Assembly (NCBI GenBank): GCA_963749485.1
Contig: CAVVMV010000022.1
Span: forward strand, 1-64,000
Direction of reading: 5' to 3'
Source: JAZGGS01 sp963749485
GTDB taxonomy: Bacteria; Bacteroidota; Ignavibacteria; Ignavibacteriales; Ignavibacteriaceae
Length of the DNA stretch: 64,000 bases
This document shows, piece after piece, positions 21,901 to 30,990 of the stretch. A program made the translations under genes and the position numbers. The notes beneath the pieces are model-generated. The model searched no databases, was not told the DNA's origin, and worked only from the letters and a program-made list of their open reading frames with translations. The first letter of the stretch is position 1. Each line of letters begins with the position of its first letter.

Positions 21901-22983
21901 TATGAATATCATACAACTTTTCCGGCAGATTTAACTCTATATAAATCAATTTTTGTTTGTCTTGGCATTTTTAGTGCAAATCATGTTTTATCAAATTCTG
22001 AGGGACAACTTCTGGCTGATTATCTTTCACAGGGTGGAATGATTTATATGGAAGGAGGAGATACCTGGTACTACGATGATCAAACACCTGTTCATCCGAT
22101 GTTCAATATAAATGGAACTTCTGATGGAAGCGGAGATCTTGGAAATGTTTTAGGACAAACAGGAACCTTTACTGAGGGTATGAATTTTTCATACACTGGA
22201 GAAAACAACTGGATTGATCATTTGGAGAGTTTAGCTCCTGCACAAATGATCTTTAGGAATCAATCACCGGATTATGGTTGCGCGGTTGCCTATGATGCAG
22301 GTGTTTATAGAACAATAGGCTCATCATTCGAATTTGGGGGATTAGCAGATGGTACATCACCTTCTACAAAAGATGAATTGATGGAGCAGATAATTGAATT
22401 CTTCTCATTACAAATTATTCCTGTTGAACTAACTTCATTTAATGCGGAAGTTGATGAAAACGGAATTCTTTTGTTATGGTTGACAGCAACAGAGACGAAC
22501 AATGCCGGTTTTGAAGTTGAAAAAAGTACGGATAATACAAAGTTTGAAAATGTTGGGTACATTAAAGGAAACGGAACGACTGCAGAAAAGCAGGAATATA
22601 GATTTAGAGATACCGATGTTACTGGTAAAGGCAAATGCTACTATAGATTGAAACAAATTGATTATGATGGTACCGCAGCTTATTCAGAAGTTATTGAAGT
22701 TGATTACTCAATAATTCCAGTTGAGTTTAGTCTTTCACAAAATTATCCGAATCCATTTAATCCAACAACTACAATTAAATTAGGAATTCCGCAAACGACT
22801 AATGTAACACTTAAAATTTATGATGCTCTTGGTTCAGAAGTTGAAACTTTACTTGATGAAAAACTTGAACCAGGTTATTATAAACATATTTGGGATGCTT
22901 CAAGATTTGCAAGTGGTGTATATTTCTACAGGATAATTGCTGGCACATTTGTAAAAACAAAGAAACTTATGATTCTTAAATAA
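18966..22983 (+). CDS. Gingipain-like C25 cysteine protease with T9SS sorting domain (frameshifted)
   Basis: Large secreted protein of about 1,330 residues. It starts at GTG 18966, supported by AAGGAGA five bases upstream, with a signal peptide ending near IGQTLT. A gingipain-type propeptide (residues about 70-230) precedes a C25 catalytic domain with His492 in HRDHGGETGWGEP and the nucleophile Cys524 in SINCLTGKF. PEGA/CARDB-like beta-sandwich domains follow. A frame change near 21800 joins to a flavodoxin-like segment, an FN3-like module (ELTSFNAEVDENG) and the T9SS tail with QNYPNPFNPTT and SGVYFYRI to KKLMILK. It should be exported through T9SS and retained at the cell surface. The catalytic dyad is intact, so activity is plausible. 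Confidence 0.9.
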
Positions 22984-23004
22984 GTATTTGCAAATCTGTT
23001 AATT

Positions 23005-23036
23005 AAAAAAGCCCTGCAAACGCGGGGCTTTTTTTT
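23005..23036 (+). terminator. Intrinsic terminator after the C25 protease
   Basis: AAAAAAGCCC, ten-base loop, GGGCTTTTTTTT: a GC stem with A and T tracts on both sides, so it can act in both directions. It lies directly beside the tRNA-Met 3' fragment and may originally have terminated that tRNA. Confidence 0.85.
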
Positions 23037-23074
23037 GTGGGCCCAGATGGACTCGAACCACCGACCCTTTGATT
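23037..23074 (-). repeat. 3'-half fragment of tRNA-Met, attachment-site-like direct repeat
   Basis: 38 bases identical to 30990-31027. They cover the 3' half of the tRNA-Met (CAT) gene from the anticodon loop to the discriminator. Same orientation as the intact tRNA. A 3' tRNA fragment at the far end of an accessory segment is what site-specific integration into a tRNA gene leaves behind. The 5' half is absent here. Confidence 0.85.
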
Positions 23075-23261
23075 CAGAAAAAATGTAATTACGGAGGATC
23101 CGGAATACTGGTATAAAGTACTTGCTGAAACTCTATTTAGAATAAACTACCTGGAAGAAAAGAAATGCCATTGTAGTGAATGTAATAGAGAGCTATCAGA
23201 ATTAGAGGAATTCCTGCCTAAAATAAAGAAGCATTTAATTGAATTAAGGATTGAAAATTAA
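23075..23261 (+). pseudogene. 3' end of an unknown gene
   Basis: An open frame without a start codon, reading NVITEDPEYWYKVLAETLFR then INYLEEKKCHCSECNRELSE and ending KKHLIELRIEN at TAA 23259-23261. The CHCSEC pattern could bind a metal. The 5' part is missing exactly where the tRNA fragment begins, so the gene is cut at the island boundary. Not recognised. Confidence 0.4.
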
Positions 23262-23263
23262 AA

Positions 23264-23295
23264 CCCCCACCTATGTTATAAGCAGTGGTTGGGGA
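23264..23295 (+). terminator. Conserved-loop hairpin 1
   Basis: CCCCCAC, loop CTATGTTATAAGCA, then GTGG-TT-GGGG, directly after the stop of the unknown gene. It shares the loop with hairpins at 24386 and 26483 while the stems differ. Confidence 0.6.
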
Positions 23296-23540
23296 ATTGG
23301 TTGATTAACAATTAGAATTAAATCTAAGAGCCTTGGTGCTTTTTGTTAATCAATTTGTATTGTTGTAAACATTCCAATTGCTTGGTGGGGATAATAAGAT
23401 CTATGGTCACATTGTATTGCTACTAATTAGTGATCAATTTTTGATTGTTTGTTTCGATAAATTTAATTTTCCGTTAGCAGCAGAATTTTTTATTCCTGAT
23501 TAGTATTAGTTATGTGTCGGAATCAATAATGGAGTCATTA
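23296..23540. other. Gene-free spacer
   Basis: A/T-rich with no gene seen. The end contains GGAG at 23531-23534, six bases before the ATG chosen for the methyltransferase. Confidence 0.4.
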
Positions 23541-24380
23541 ATGTTTAAAGAACTTAAAGAAATTAATACACGTCCCACACCTTTTCAATATTATACAGCA
23601 AATGAACTGTGGGCAAATGAGCATACAGCAAAACAAATGCTTGAATACCACTTAAATGAAACAATTGATGTTTCATCTCGTAACAAGAACTTTATTGAAA
23701 GCTCTGTGAAGTGGATAGTTTCACATTTTGGAGTTGATAAAAGAACTGAAATTGCAGACTTCGGTTGTGGTCCGGGACTATACACAACTAGACTAGCAGA
23801 GCGAAATGCAATTGTTACTGGCATTGATTTTTCAGAAAACTCTTTAAAGCACGCAAAACAAGTGGCTGCTCAAAAAAAATTGAAAATAAATTATGTCCTG
23901 ACTAATTATTTGGATTTTGAGACGACAAATAACTTCGATCTCATCATAATGATTATGTGTGATTATTGTGCTTTAAGTCCGGAGCAAAGAAAAATAATGC
24001 TCTCAAAATTCTATTCACTATTGAAACCAGATGGTTTAGTATTACTTGATGTGTATTCTTTGAACAGTTTTAACCAAAAAGAAGAATCAGCAACCTATGA
24101 ACTCAATCAATTAAATAGTTTTTGGTCACCTGAGGATTATTATTGTTTTGTTAACACATTCAAATACGATGAAGAAAAAGTAATACTGGATAAATACACA
24201 ATAATCGAAGAATCAAGAAAACGTATAGTCTTTAACTGGCTACAGTATTTCAGCAAAGATTCACTTAAAAAAGAATTTGAAGAAAATGGATTTAAGGTTG
24301 CAGAATTATACTCAGATGTTGCCGGGAAAATTTTTAGATCTGATTCTAATGAAATTGCTATTGTTGCAAAGAAGTCGTAG
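23541..24380 (+). CDS. Class I SAM-dependent methyltransferase
   Basis: Cytosolic methyltransferase of about 279 residues. Motif I is ADFGCGPGLYTTRLA, followed by TGIDFSENSLKHAK (acidic residue for the adenosyl ribose), the FDLIIMIMCDYCALSPEQR motif IV region and LLKPDGLVLLDVYS. I choose ATG 23541 because GGAG lies six bases upstream; an in-frame GTG at 23514 and an ATG at 23529 lack such a signal. Substrate unknown. It is the first gene inside the tRNA-flanked island and is followed by a conserved-loop hairpin, so probably monocistronic. Confidence 0.85.
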   Translation: MFKELKEINTRPTPFQYYTANELWANEHTAKQMLEYHLNETIDVSSRNKNFIESSVKWIVSHFGVDKRTEIADFGCGPGLYTTRLAERNAIVTGIDFSENSLKHAKQVAAQKKLKINYVLTNYLDFETTNNFDLIIMIMCDYCALSPEQRKIMLSKFYSLLKPDGLVLLDVYSLNSFNQKEESATYELNQLNSFWSPEDYYCFVNTFKYDEEKVILDKYTIIEESRKRIVFNWLQYFSKDSLKKEFEENGFKVAELYSDVAGKIFRSDSNEIAIVAKKS

Positions 24381-24385
24381 ATAAA

Positions 24386-24417
24386 AAATCCCCGCCTATG
24401 TTATTAAGCAGGGATTT
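24386..24417 (+). terminator. Conserved-loop hairpin 2, methyltransferase terminator
   Basis: AAATCCC and GGGATTT enclose CGCCTATGTTATTAAGCA, starting six bases after the stop codon. The stem is perfect and the T tract is short. Confidence 0.7.
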
Positions 24418-24526
24418 GGAACTAATGCAATATCATTAACTGAATTTATAATTGTTGCATCCGATGCTGCTAGTGTAACCGTCAGATACTGAGCAAGTAG
24501 ACCTACGCCAGCATCAATCCTTTTTA

Positions 24527-25114
24527 CTAAAACCCAACACCTGCACCAAAGCTTACAAACGGATCCCACTTCTTATAAGGTGAATTCTTATCATTTAATA
24601 CATCAACTAAAACTTCTGCAAAAATCCAAACATTTGGACCAACCATTTGTGAAACACCGCCGCCAAGCAGTAAAAATGGAACCCAAACTCTTTCACTCAT
24701 CCATTTATTGTTCTGTAAATCAAAGCCAGTAATCTGATCGAAGCTTGTATAAACAAATTCGCCGTGCAAATAGAATTGTGGGACAACCCTGTAACGTGTA
24801 AATATGCTACCGCCAAAGTTATGAGAGTTAAAAGTTGGATCGATGCGTTTATCACTTATATAGGAGTATGCCAACTTACCGCCAACAGAAAACTTAGGGG
24901 TAACTTTATATCCCACAAGCGGCTGTACACTGAGGTATAAATAATTGTTCCAGAATCTGAAACCAACATTGCCTCCATAATACCAGCGGTTTTGTTGTGG
25001 ATTTGGTTTAAATGGATTATAAATTGCATTATCGTTTTCTTCAGTTTCTATACCCATGCTGTAAACTGCGGTAACACTTATTACAATTAAAAAAAGTATA
25101 AAGAATTTTTTCAT
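24527..25114 (-). CDS. Outer-membrane beta-barrel protein
   Basis: Signal peptide MKKFFILFLIVISVTAVYS, then about eight amphipathic strands (WYYGGNVGFRFWNNYLYLSV, KFSVGGKLAYSYIS, FGGSIFTRYRVVPQFYLHGE) and a terminal VSFGAGVGF. The terminal Phe is typical of outer-membrane insertion. At 195 residues it resembles small OmpX/OprF-barrel-like proteins of Bacteroidota. No transported substrate can be inferred. Intact frame; the start is preceded by GGAGGAGAAA-type sequence. Confidence 0.75.
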   Translation of the reverse strand: MKKFFILFLIVISVTAVYSMGIETEENDNAIYNPFKPNPQQNRWYYGGNVGFRFWNNYLYLSVQPLVGYKVTPKFSVGGKLAYSYISDKRIDPTFNSHNFGGSIFTRYRVVPQFYLHGEFVYTSFDQITGFDLQNNKWMSERVWVPFLLLGGGVSQMVGPNVWIFAEVLVDVLNDKNSPYKKWDPFVSFGAGVGF

Positions 25115-25176
25115 TTTCTCCTCCGATAAATATTTTTAATTTATAAACAAATTAATATAGTCTAAATTATTAGAAT

Positions 25177-25300
25177 ACTTCATCAACATTTATCCGCCGC
25201 AGTCCCGCCACAGGCGGGCAAGTCTAACGGAGGAGGACCATCTTCTTAGTTTCAACAAAAGAACCTCCCTGCCTAACGGCAGGCAGGTTCTTAGTCTCAA
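25177..25300 (-). repeat. Orphan T9SS gene 3' end with palindromic module
   Basis: On the minus strand this reads as the last codons of a T9SS tail (GSFVETKKMVLLR and TAG). The conserved 3' module with CCCGCC-aca-GGCGGG (25204-25218) and GCGGCGGATAAATG follows. The body of the gene is absent. Just upstream of the tail codons is a second, longer inverted repeat (AAGAACCT-C-CCTGCC / GGCAGG-C-AGGTTCTT, 25248-25282) whose insertion would keep the reading frame locally open. The module recurs at 27837 and 59128. Confidence 0.7.
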
Positions 25301-25356
25301 TAATATTTACTCCCTATGAATTGCAGATCACATTCTCAATGTTTTACTTACTCAAA

Positions 25357-26283
25357 CTATTCGAATTTATCATTAAAGAATTTATTGGGCTTAATGTGTA
25401 GAAACTTATTAGTGTAATTAAAGATGAGGTTGAATCTTCTCAGTGCATCATTCCCAAGTATACCATCTGCATTTTCCTGTTTTGAACGTATCTCTGCCTG
25501 GGCAAATGCAGCAATTACTTCGTTCAGCTCGAAAGATCCAATTATCAATTTTGATATTTTACCTTTCTTTCCATAGATATCTCCACTTAACCCTCGCCCT
25601 AAATAGGATTCTTCCGTTTTTACTGGCAAAGTGAATTTCATATTCTCTCTCTCCATAAGTTCAATTGCTTCGCCTGAAGCCAAATCAATGTATGTTGAAA
25701 TAGTTATTGGATATTCGTTTTCAACAACGATGGAAACATCTATCCAAGGAATTTGATTTTTCTTAAAGTAAATAGGTATCGATTCCCAGCTATTATCAAT
25801 TTCTAATTTCTCTGGATCATGTAAAATTATCTGTTCATTATCGTAATTAATTTCCGTTGCATAATTTCCCAGTATGGAATATCCTATTACACCATCAGAG
25901 GGGAATCCTTTGTAGATATCATTTTGCAGTAGAATAATTTTCTGATTTTTGAATTCAACATCTCCAACAAAAAAACTTGCTGATTCATCCATTAGAGCAG
26001 TAGAAGGATTACCACTTCCAGCACCTGGGACCCTTACCTCTATAGCATTATTTAATTTAATTGAATCATTTAGATCAGGATTATAAATCAACAGCCCATC
26101 AAAAGCCATCCCCGTATCAAGTATGATTTTTAGCGGTCCGACCCCATTAATTTTTACTGGAATTATTGTTATATTTCTTTCCATAACTATTGGGATGGTT
26201 TGAGACCAGGCAACATAAGAAGATATTAAGAATAGAATGATGAAAAAAAATCTGAAGAGTTTAAAAGAGTTATCAGCTTTCAT
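25357..26283 (-). CDS. Retropepsin-like aspartyl protease, secreted
   Basis: Signal peptide (FRFFFIILFLISSYVAWSQ). Two aspartyl-protease half-domains follow: the first with LKIILDTGMAFDGLL, the second with a weaker STYIDLASGEAIEL. Both carry a catalytic-type Asp, so a single chain could form the active pseudodimer. The frame is intact at 308 residues. No T9SS tail is fused, but an orphan T9SS 3' end lies about 60 bases downstream. Probably periplasmic or envelope. Family knowledge: such proteins are widespread and mostly uncharacterised. Confidence 0.8.
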   Translation of the reverse strand: MKADNSFKLFRFFFIILFLISSYVAWSQTIPIVMERNITIIPVKINGVGPLKIILDTGMAFDGLLIYNPDLNDSIKLNNAIEVRVPGAGSGNPSTALMDESASFFVGDVEFKNQKIILLQNDIYKGFPSDGVIGYSILGNYATEINYDNEQIILHDPEKLEIDNSWESIPIYFKKNQIPWIDVSIVVENEYPITISTYIDLASGEAIELMERENMKFTLPVKTEESYLGRGLSGDIYGKKGKISKLIIGSFELNEVIAAFAQAEIRSKQENADGILGNDALRRFNLIFNYTNKFLHIKPNKFFNDKFE

Positions 26284-26640
26284 TTTAACTCCCTTGGTTA
26301 TTTCTTATCTGTAACTTAATTGAATAAAAATATTAAGGCAAGAAAAATAAACCTTGTTAAACAGCAAGCATCGGTTTTAAAAATATATTCGAGATTGTAT
26401 GCGGGCTTTCCATCACCAACCCCGCTATCATTATATAGCCCTATACACCCATTGACAGGTTAGAATTTTTGGTCATAAAAAACCCCGGCTATGTTATGAA
26501 GCAGGGGTGACTTAGTAAAATTTTATTGCGCTACATCACTCTAATTTTAAGATACAGCGTAATCAATAGTGCAATTAAGATTGCAATATAAAATACTATC
26601 ATATTATTCCATACCACTTTAAATTAAATTAGAATTACAC
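26284..26640. other. Spacer with diverged repeat B and hairpin 3
   Basis: Contains repeat B (26386-26476), which aligns with repeat A at 27330-27420 in blocks TATTCGAGA, GCTTTCCATC and GGTTAGAATTTTT. A conserved-loop hairpin follows at 26483. On the minus strand repeat B reads SGVGDGKPAYNLEYIF and repeat A reads GGVGDDGKLAFILE, so both may be remnants of one coding segment. No intact gene. Confidence 0.4.
26483..26507. terminator. Conserved-loop hairpin 3
   Basis: CCCC and GGGG enclose GGCTATGTTATGAAGCA. The loop matches hairpins at 23264 and 24386. It is the first hairpin downstream of the STAS gene on the minus strand and could terminate it. Confidence 0.55.
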
Positions 26641-27088
26641 TTAAATTATGGATTGATGAACATTGATCATTGAATCAAAGCTTAGCGTAATCTCACGGTG
26701 CTTTGGATCATTATTGCTCTCTAATGCTTCTTCTCTTGTTTGATAATTTTCAAATATCCTGAGAGTATTAGTTACGTGGAATAATTTCGCGTCCAGCCTC
26801 ATAGGATCAATTAAATATTATTTTTCCACCTTTTTCCTTCATCATCTTTTGTCCAACTACAAGTGATCCAATGAAAGCGGAGTCAATAAACTCACACTGG
26901 CTAATATCAATAGCTAACATCTTTACACCAAAGATAATTTGTTCTTCTATAATCGACTTTAGTTTCTTTGATTCGTTTATGCTTGCACTAGTGAGATTTA
27001 CGACAACAGTCCTCACTCCTTTAACAGTCAATAGTTCAAACTCTTTTGACATAGTAGTTGTCCCATATATTTTTGTTAATAATCCCAT
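26641..27088 (-). CDS. STAS-domain protein, copy 1 (one frameshift)
   Basis: Small anti-sigma-factor-antagonist-like STAS protein of about 148 residues. FELLTVKGVRTVVVNLTSAS is the first strand pair and AIDISQCEFIDSAFIGSLVV the core strand with the Ser that is phosphorylated in SpoIIAA-type proteins. After a frame change near 26810 the sequence continues LIDPMRLDAKLFHVTNTLRI, FENYQTREEALES. It may act in a phosphorylation-dependent partner switch, but no kinase or phosphatase partner is adjacent. Paralogue of the gene at 27438. Confidence 0.75.
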
Positions 27089-27437
27089 TTCAGTTTAAGG
27101 CAGTTACAATTATCTCCTTTAATTTAACTGTAGCCTTAGCATCAGTTGGATTTAATCCATTATTAGACAAACTATATACCAAATTCAATTTGATGTAAAA
27201 ATCAATCAATTAGACAAAATTGTGCCTCATCATTAGAAAATTTATCAAAATTATACGTTTCAATCGATTATATCCCTCTCTCAAAGAAACGAGGATTTGG
27301 TAATTCCTAAATGATGCATTCTTAAAATTTATTCGAGAATGAACGCCAGCTTTCCATCGTCACCGACGCCACCTTTTTCAGGGGTGTATGGGGTCACTTA
27401 TGGTTAGAATTTTTAGTCAACTTTTAAGTTAAAAATA
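27089..27437. other. Spacer with diverged repeat A
   Basis: Repeat A at 27330-27420 aligns with repeat B (26386-26476). The remainder is A/T-rich with no gene recognised. Each of the two STAS genes is followed on the minus strand by one copy of this repeat, so gene and repeat were probably duplicated together. Confidence 0.4.
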
Positions 27438-27781
27438 TCAATCAAAACTCTTTATAGCATCTTCTCTTGTTTTATATAGATCAAATAATTCGAGAGTTTT
27501 TGTAGTTAGTAAATATATCTTCTTTTGAAATGGCCTGTTTTACTACTTTCAACTTCTTACCTTTGTCAGACAACTCGCCCAAAGCCCATATAATCGCCTC
27601 CAAAGAAAGTCGAGTCAATATAATCACACTTGCTGAGATCAATTACTAAATTAGTATGACCGGAATTAATCTCCTCTTCTATTGTCTCCCTAAATTCATT
27701 AGCTTCATTTATAGTTGAGCGAGTTAGGTTAACAGCTATAACAAACACACCATCAACAAATATCTTTTCAAAAGCTTCCAA
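27438..27781 (-). CDS. STAS-domain protein, copy 2 (two frameshifts)
   Basis: Paralogue of the STAS gene at 26641. FEKIFVDGVFVIAVNLTRST aligns with its first strands, and LVIDLSKCDYIDSTFFG is the core with the candidate phospho-acceptor Ser. After frame changes near 27580 and 27480 it continues ALGELSDKGKKLKVVKQ and LELFDLYKTREDAIKSFD. It lies about 100 bases downstream of the S41/T9SS gene on the same strand. Role in partner switching is inferred from the fold only. Confidence 0.7.
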
Positions 27782-27836
27782 GATAATTCCTAATGTTTTT
27801 CCAGTGCTTAATTTTAGATTAAAATATTGTCAAATT

Positions 27837-27883
27837 ACTTCATCAACATTTATCCGCCGCAGTCCCGCCACAGGCGGGCAAGT
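27837..27883 (-). repeat. T9SS-gene 3' palindromic module, copy B
   Basis: Directly follows the stop codon of the S41/T9SS gene. Contains CCCGCC-aca-GGCGGG (27864-27878) and ends CATTTATCCGCCGC on the plus strand. Nearly identical to 25177-25225. It could form a transcript 3' hairpin, but the T tract usual for intrinsic terminators is missing. Confidence 0.75.
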
Positions 27884-30369
27884 CTAACGAAGGAGGACCA
27901 TCTTCTTAGTCTGGATGAAATTACCGGCTTGTAGACGATACAAATAAATACCACTTGAAAGTTTGGTGGCATTAAATTCTATTTCATAGTATCCTGCTTC
28001 CTGCTCTCCATTCACCAACAGTTCAACTTCTCTTCCGAGTATATCATAAATCCTCAGCTCAACAAATGTTCTTTCAGGTATTCCATACTTAATTGTTGTT
28101 CTAGGATTGAATGGGTTAGGGTAGTTCTGAAATAATTTATAACTAATTGGTATTTCTATTTCATCTTCCAACACTTTTTGTTATAATACTAATTGAGTCT
28201 TTCCAGAATAACCAGCCGTCACTTTTAATTTCAAAATTAAATCTGAATGGCTTTGAAAAATTTGAATCAACCCTCAACCGTATAGTAACCAGTAGGTGAT
28301 ACAATTTCTCCTGGTGCTAAGCTTGCAATATATATAGTGCCGCTAATATATGTTATTAAACTATCATCAGAGGACATAGTAATCGATAAGTTTTCAACTG
28401 TGAAGGTTTGTCCCTCATTTTCTACAAATGGTCTAACCGTATATTTTTTAGGAACAGGATTGTAGGTAGTATCGATAAAGAATCAATTTCTATCGGTCCT
28501 GCTGTAGTAAATCGCTGCATATTAGAAAATGTAAATGATTCACCTGTATTATTATCAATGGTTTTAATCCCAAGTTTATAAAATTCCTCTATATTTGGTA
28601 ATTTACCCAATCACCTTGCCAATTCTCTAAGGACTCAGTTTTTCTAGGTCAATTGAATCAATGAAAGTAGTTTCTAAATTCTCTATGTAAACTCTAGCTG
28701 TTACATTGTGAGAGTTGGGATTTTCAACTATGGCTGAAACACTAACGGTATCACTTACTTCATAATAATGTGTGTCTGTTAAAACATTACGTCCATAAAC
28801 TAAATTACCCATCCATTCAAGTGCCGCCTCTACAACGGCATCCTTACCCTGAGCTACATCATCTTTATTATGCCATACTGCAAAATCAATTGGTAGCTCC
28901 TTCCGATTCAAGAAATAGGCATTATCAGAGACAAGAGCATAATCTTGCTTAGAATAGTTTAGATACCAATCCGGAAAACCACCAATTGAATTACTTAACC
29001 CCAGGCTTCCACAAGTTGGTTTACCAAATGTTCTTGACATTCTTCCCAGATGTGATAGTCTGTATGCATTTCTTATCACCCATACTGATGCAAAATGGAC
29101 CAGTTAATAAGGCAATTGGACGTTCATATTTATCCGGGGGTGAACCGGCTTAATCGAGATGTTGAAGTGAGTCACCAGTTCAAACATAGTGTCCAATTAT
29201 TCGGACTACACCTGAATGCATCTATCATTGTATATATTTCTTTTCATTTGCTAAAATTCCGAAAGCTTCTTGCCAAACTTGGCTAATCCATCCACCACCC
29301 GTAAATCTCATATCAATGATCAAAGCGTCTGTGTTTTTTAATGAATCAACTGCCTCAAGCATTTTTTGGTTCATTTTGAAAGTAACCATATGATGGAATA
29401 TATATATGTAGCCTATATTGGTATTTTGTATTATACCATAGGATATGGGTTCAGTATTAAAATTGGAGGGAAATGGCACAGGTGGAAATGGTACACCGGG
29501 AATAGGCATTTGTTCGTTATTTGTCATTGATGATGTATTAAAACTAACCATAGGACTGAGATCTAAATGTACAGTATCCCCTGTTGAATATTTTAGTATA
29601 TCAATAGTATCAAACAAGTGCCAGTTCATAATCGATCCTACAAACATTGCATCATTATGAGCAGTTTCTGATCCACCACTTGCTGGAAATATTGGTAGTT
29701 CAGCTTCCATTAACTCATTTAATAAGTCAATCCACTTGATACCGTTATAACCAAGTATTACATCACCTGGTTGTAGATTAAGAGGATGACTTGGAGCTCT
29801 TTTCTGAAGACTATGATAGTAGAATCGGGTGTAACAGGTTACTACAGCACCAGCGTGCTTCCCACGTCTCCGTAAGCTGTTATGTGTCAGCAATGGAACT
29901 CCTGGATTTAGTGGCGTGGAGAATACTTCATCATCATATGCATAGGTATGCCAATCCCTGAGGGAGATAGAAAAATAGTCCATTATTGCAGCAAATCTTC
30001 CGCGACTTGTAGATGAGATTTTATCTTGTTATAATAGAAAGCTTTTAATGTATCCCAGGTTTGCGTTGTCAACCCTAGTGATAAAAACCCATCAAATGCA
30101 AGTTCAAGTCCAGCTTTTTATGAATGTGCTTTACATATTTGCTGCTTCTGTTCGAAAGGTAATCCCGGTCCCCAAGTTGTATCAATAATGTATTGCCAAT
30201 CTAACTTTGATTCGTAAAAGGATTTTTCAGGTAGTTCTTTAATATTCGGATCGTGACTTGCTAACTTTAAATAAAACTGGCTCTTGAGTTTGTTCTGTAA
30301 CCAATCTTGTGCAAGTGTATTAAGTTGTATTAAAAGAAATGCAATAAAAAGTAAAGATAAGTTTTTCAT
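27884..30369 (-). CDS. S41-family (tail-specific) protease with T9SS sorting domain (frameshifted)
   Basis: Reconstructed secreted protease of about 828 residues with a signal peptide (MKNLSLLFIAFLLIQLNTLA). A PDZ-like segment (NLQPGDVILGYNGIKWIDLL), then the S41 core (NTNIGYIYIFHHMV, ALIIDMRFTGGG) and the nucleophile region GKPTCGSLGLSNS follow. Beta-rich CARDB-like domains come next, then the T9SS tail (QNYPNPFNPRT, SGIYLYRL, KKMVLLR). Open pieces are 30118-30369, 29225-29983, 28627-29079 and 27884-28174, with breaks between. It should be exported by T9SS. The Gly-Ser environment fits S41 chemistry, but the exact catalytic residues cannot be fixed without alignment. Confidence 0.8.
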
Positions 30370-30830
30370 AGCAACCTCCTTAATGAGTGGAATTGAAAAA
30401 TATATTCAACACACTCTACGCCTTGGGGGAAGCACAATATTCTGGAATGAATTAAGAGTAACGATAATCAATACGTTTCTCTCAAGGGGTAGATAATAAT
30501 TACTGACTCAAATTGGTGATATTATTTGTTAGAAACAACGAATGGTGAACGATTAGGTACAGTTGGTATTTGGTAAGTAACAATATTTAATCCAAGAAAA
30601 CCTAAGAAAAGTATACCGCAGTAAGTTGGGTGTTCGCAATAAAGTTTTTGAACAGTTCGATCCAGGAGGATTGGATAAATTATTTTAATTAGTCTATCTT
30701 TGTTTGTAATGTTTACTAACCAATTAAATGATTCATTCATCAATAATCACCAGGTAGAGAAAAAGTCCCTACCAAAGGCCCTACTCACTCCCTACTTAAT
30801 CAGCGGGATTCCATTTGGCTTTAAAAATAC
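30370..30830. other. Gene-free spacer at island right end
   Basis: About 460 bases with no convincing gene. Short frames here have no family features. I looked for integrase or excisionase remnants because of the adjacent tRNA and saw none. Confidence 0.4.
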
Positions 30831-30863
30831 AAAACCCTCAAAACAATGTGTTTCAAGGGTTTT
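30831..30863 (-). terminator. Hairpin downstream of tRNA-Met remnant
   Basis: AAAACCCT and AGGGTTTT arms around a 17-base partly complementary loop. It occupies the same position relative to the tRNA remnant as the hairpin at 30958 does to the intact tRNA. Confidence 0.6.
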
Positions 30864-30957
30864 AATGTGTGGCCCAGATGGACCCGCCTGCGCTGTAACT
30901 TTTAACTCTGCCTTAACTTCGGCGGGCAGGCTCGAATCTTATTTGATTTTAAAACTA
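30864..30957 (-). pseudogene. Degraded tRNA-Met 3' copy interrupted by a palindromic element
   Basis: GTGTGGCCCAGATGGA (30867-30882) matches the tRNA-Met 3' end. The copy resumes with CTCGAA (30931) and a shortened TTTGATT. Between them sit 48 bases beginning CCCGCC (30883) and containing GGCGGG (30921-30926) followed by CAGG, a palindromic element inserted within the T-arm. The tRNA copy is therefore non-functional. Confidence 0.65.
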
Positions 30958-30986
30958 AAAACCTCAAGATCTTATCCTGAGGTTTT
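30958..30986 (-). terminator. Terminator of tRNA-Met
   Basis: AAAACCTCA and TGAGGTTTT enclose 11 bases. On the minus strand this follows the tRNA 3' end by four bases and ends in a T tract. Confidence 0.75.
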
Positions 30987-30990
30987 AATG

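Noticed and set aside
30370..30830. Possible integrase remnant expected beside the tRNA
   Set aside because: No tyrosine or serine recombinase motif could be read in any frame; the short frames look random.
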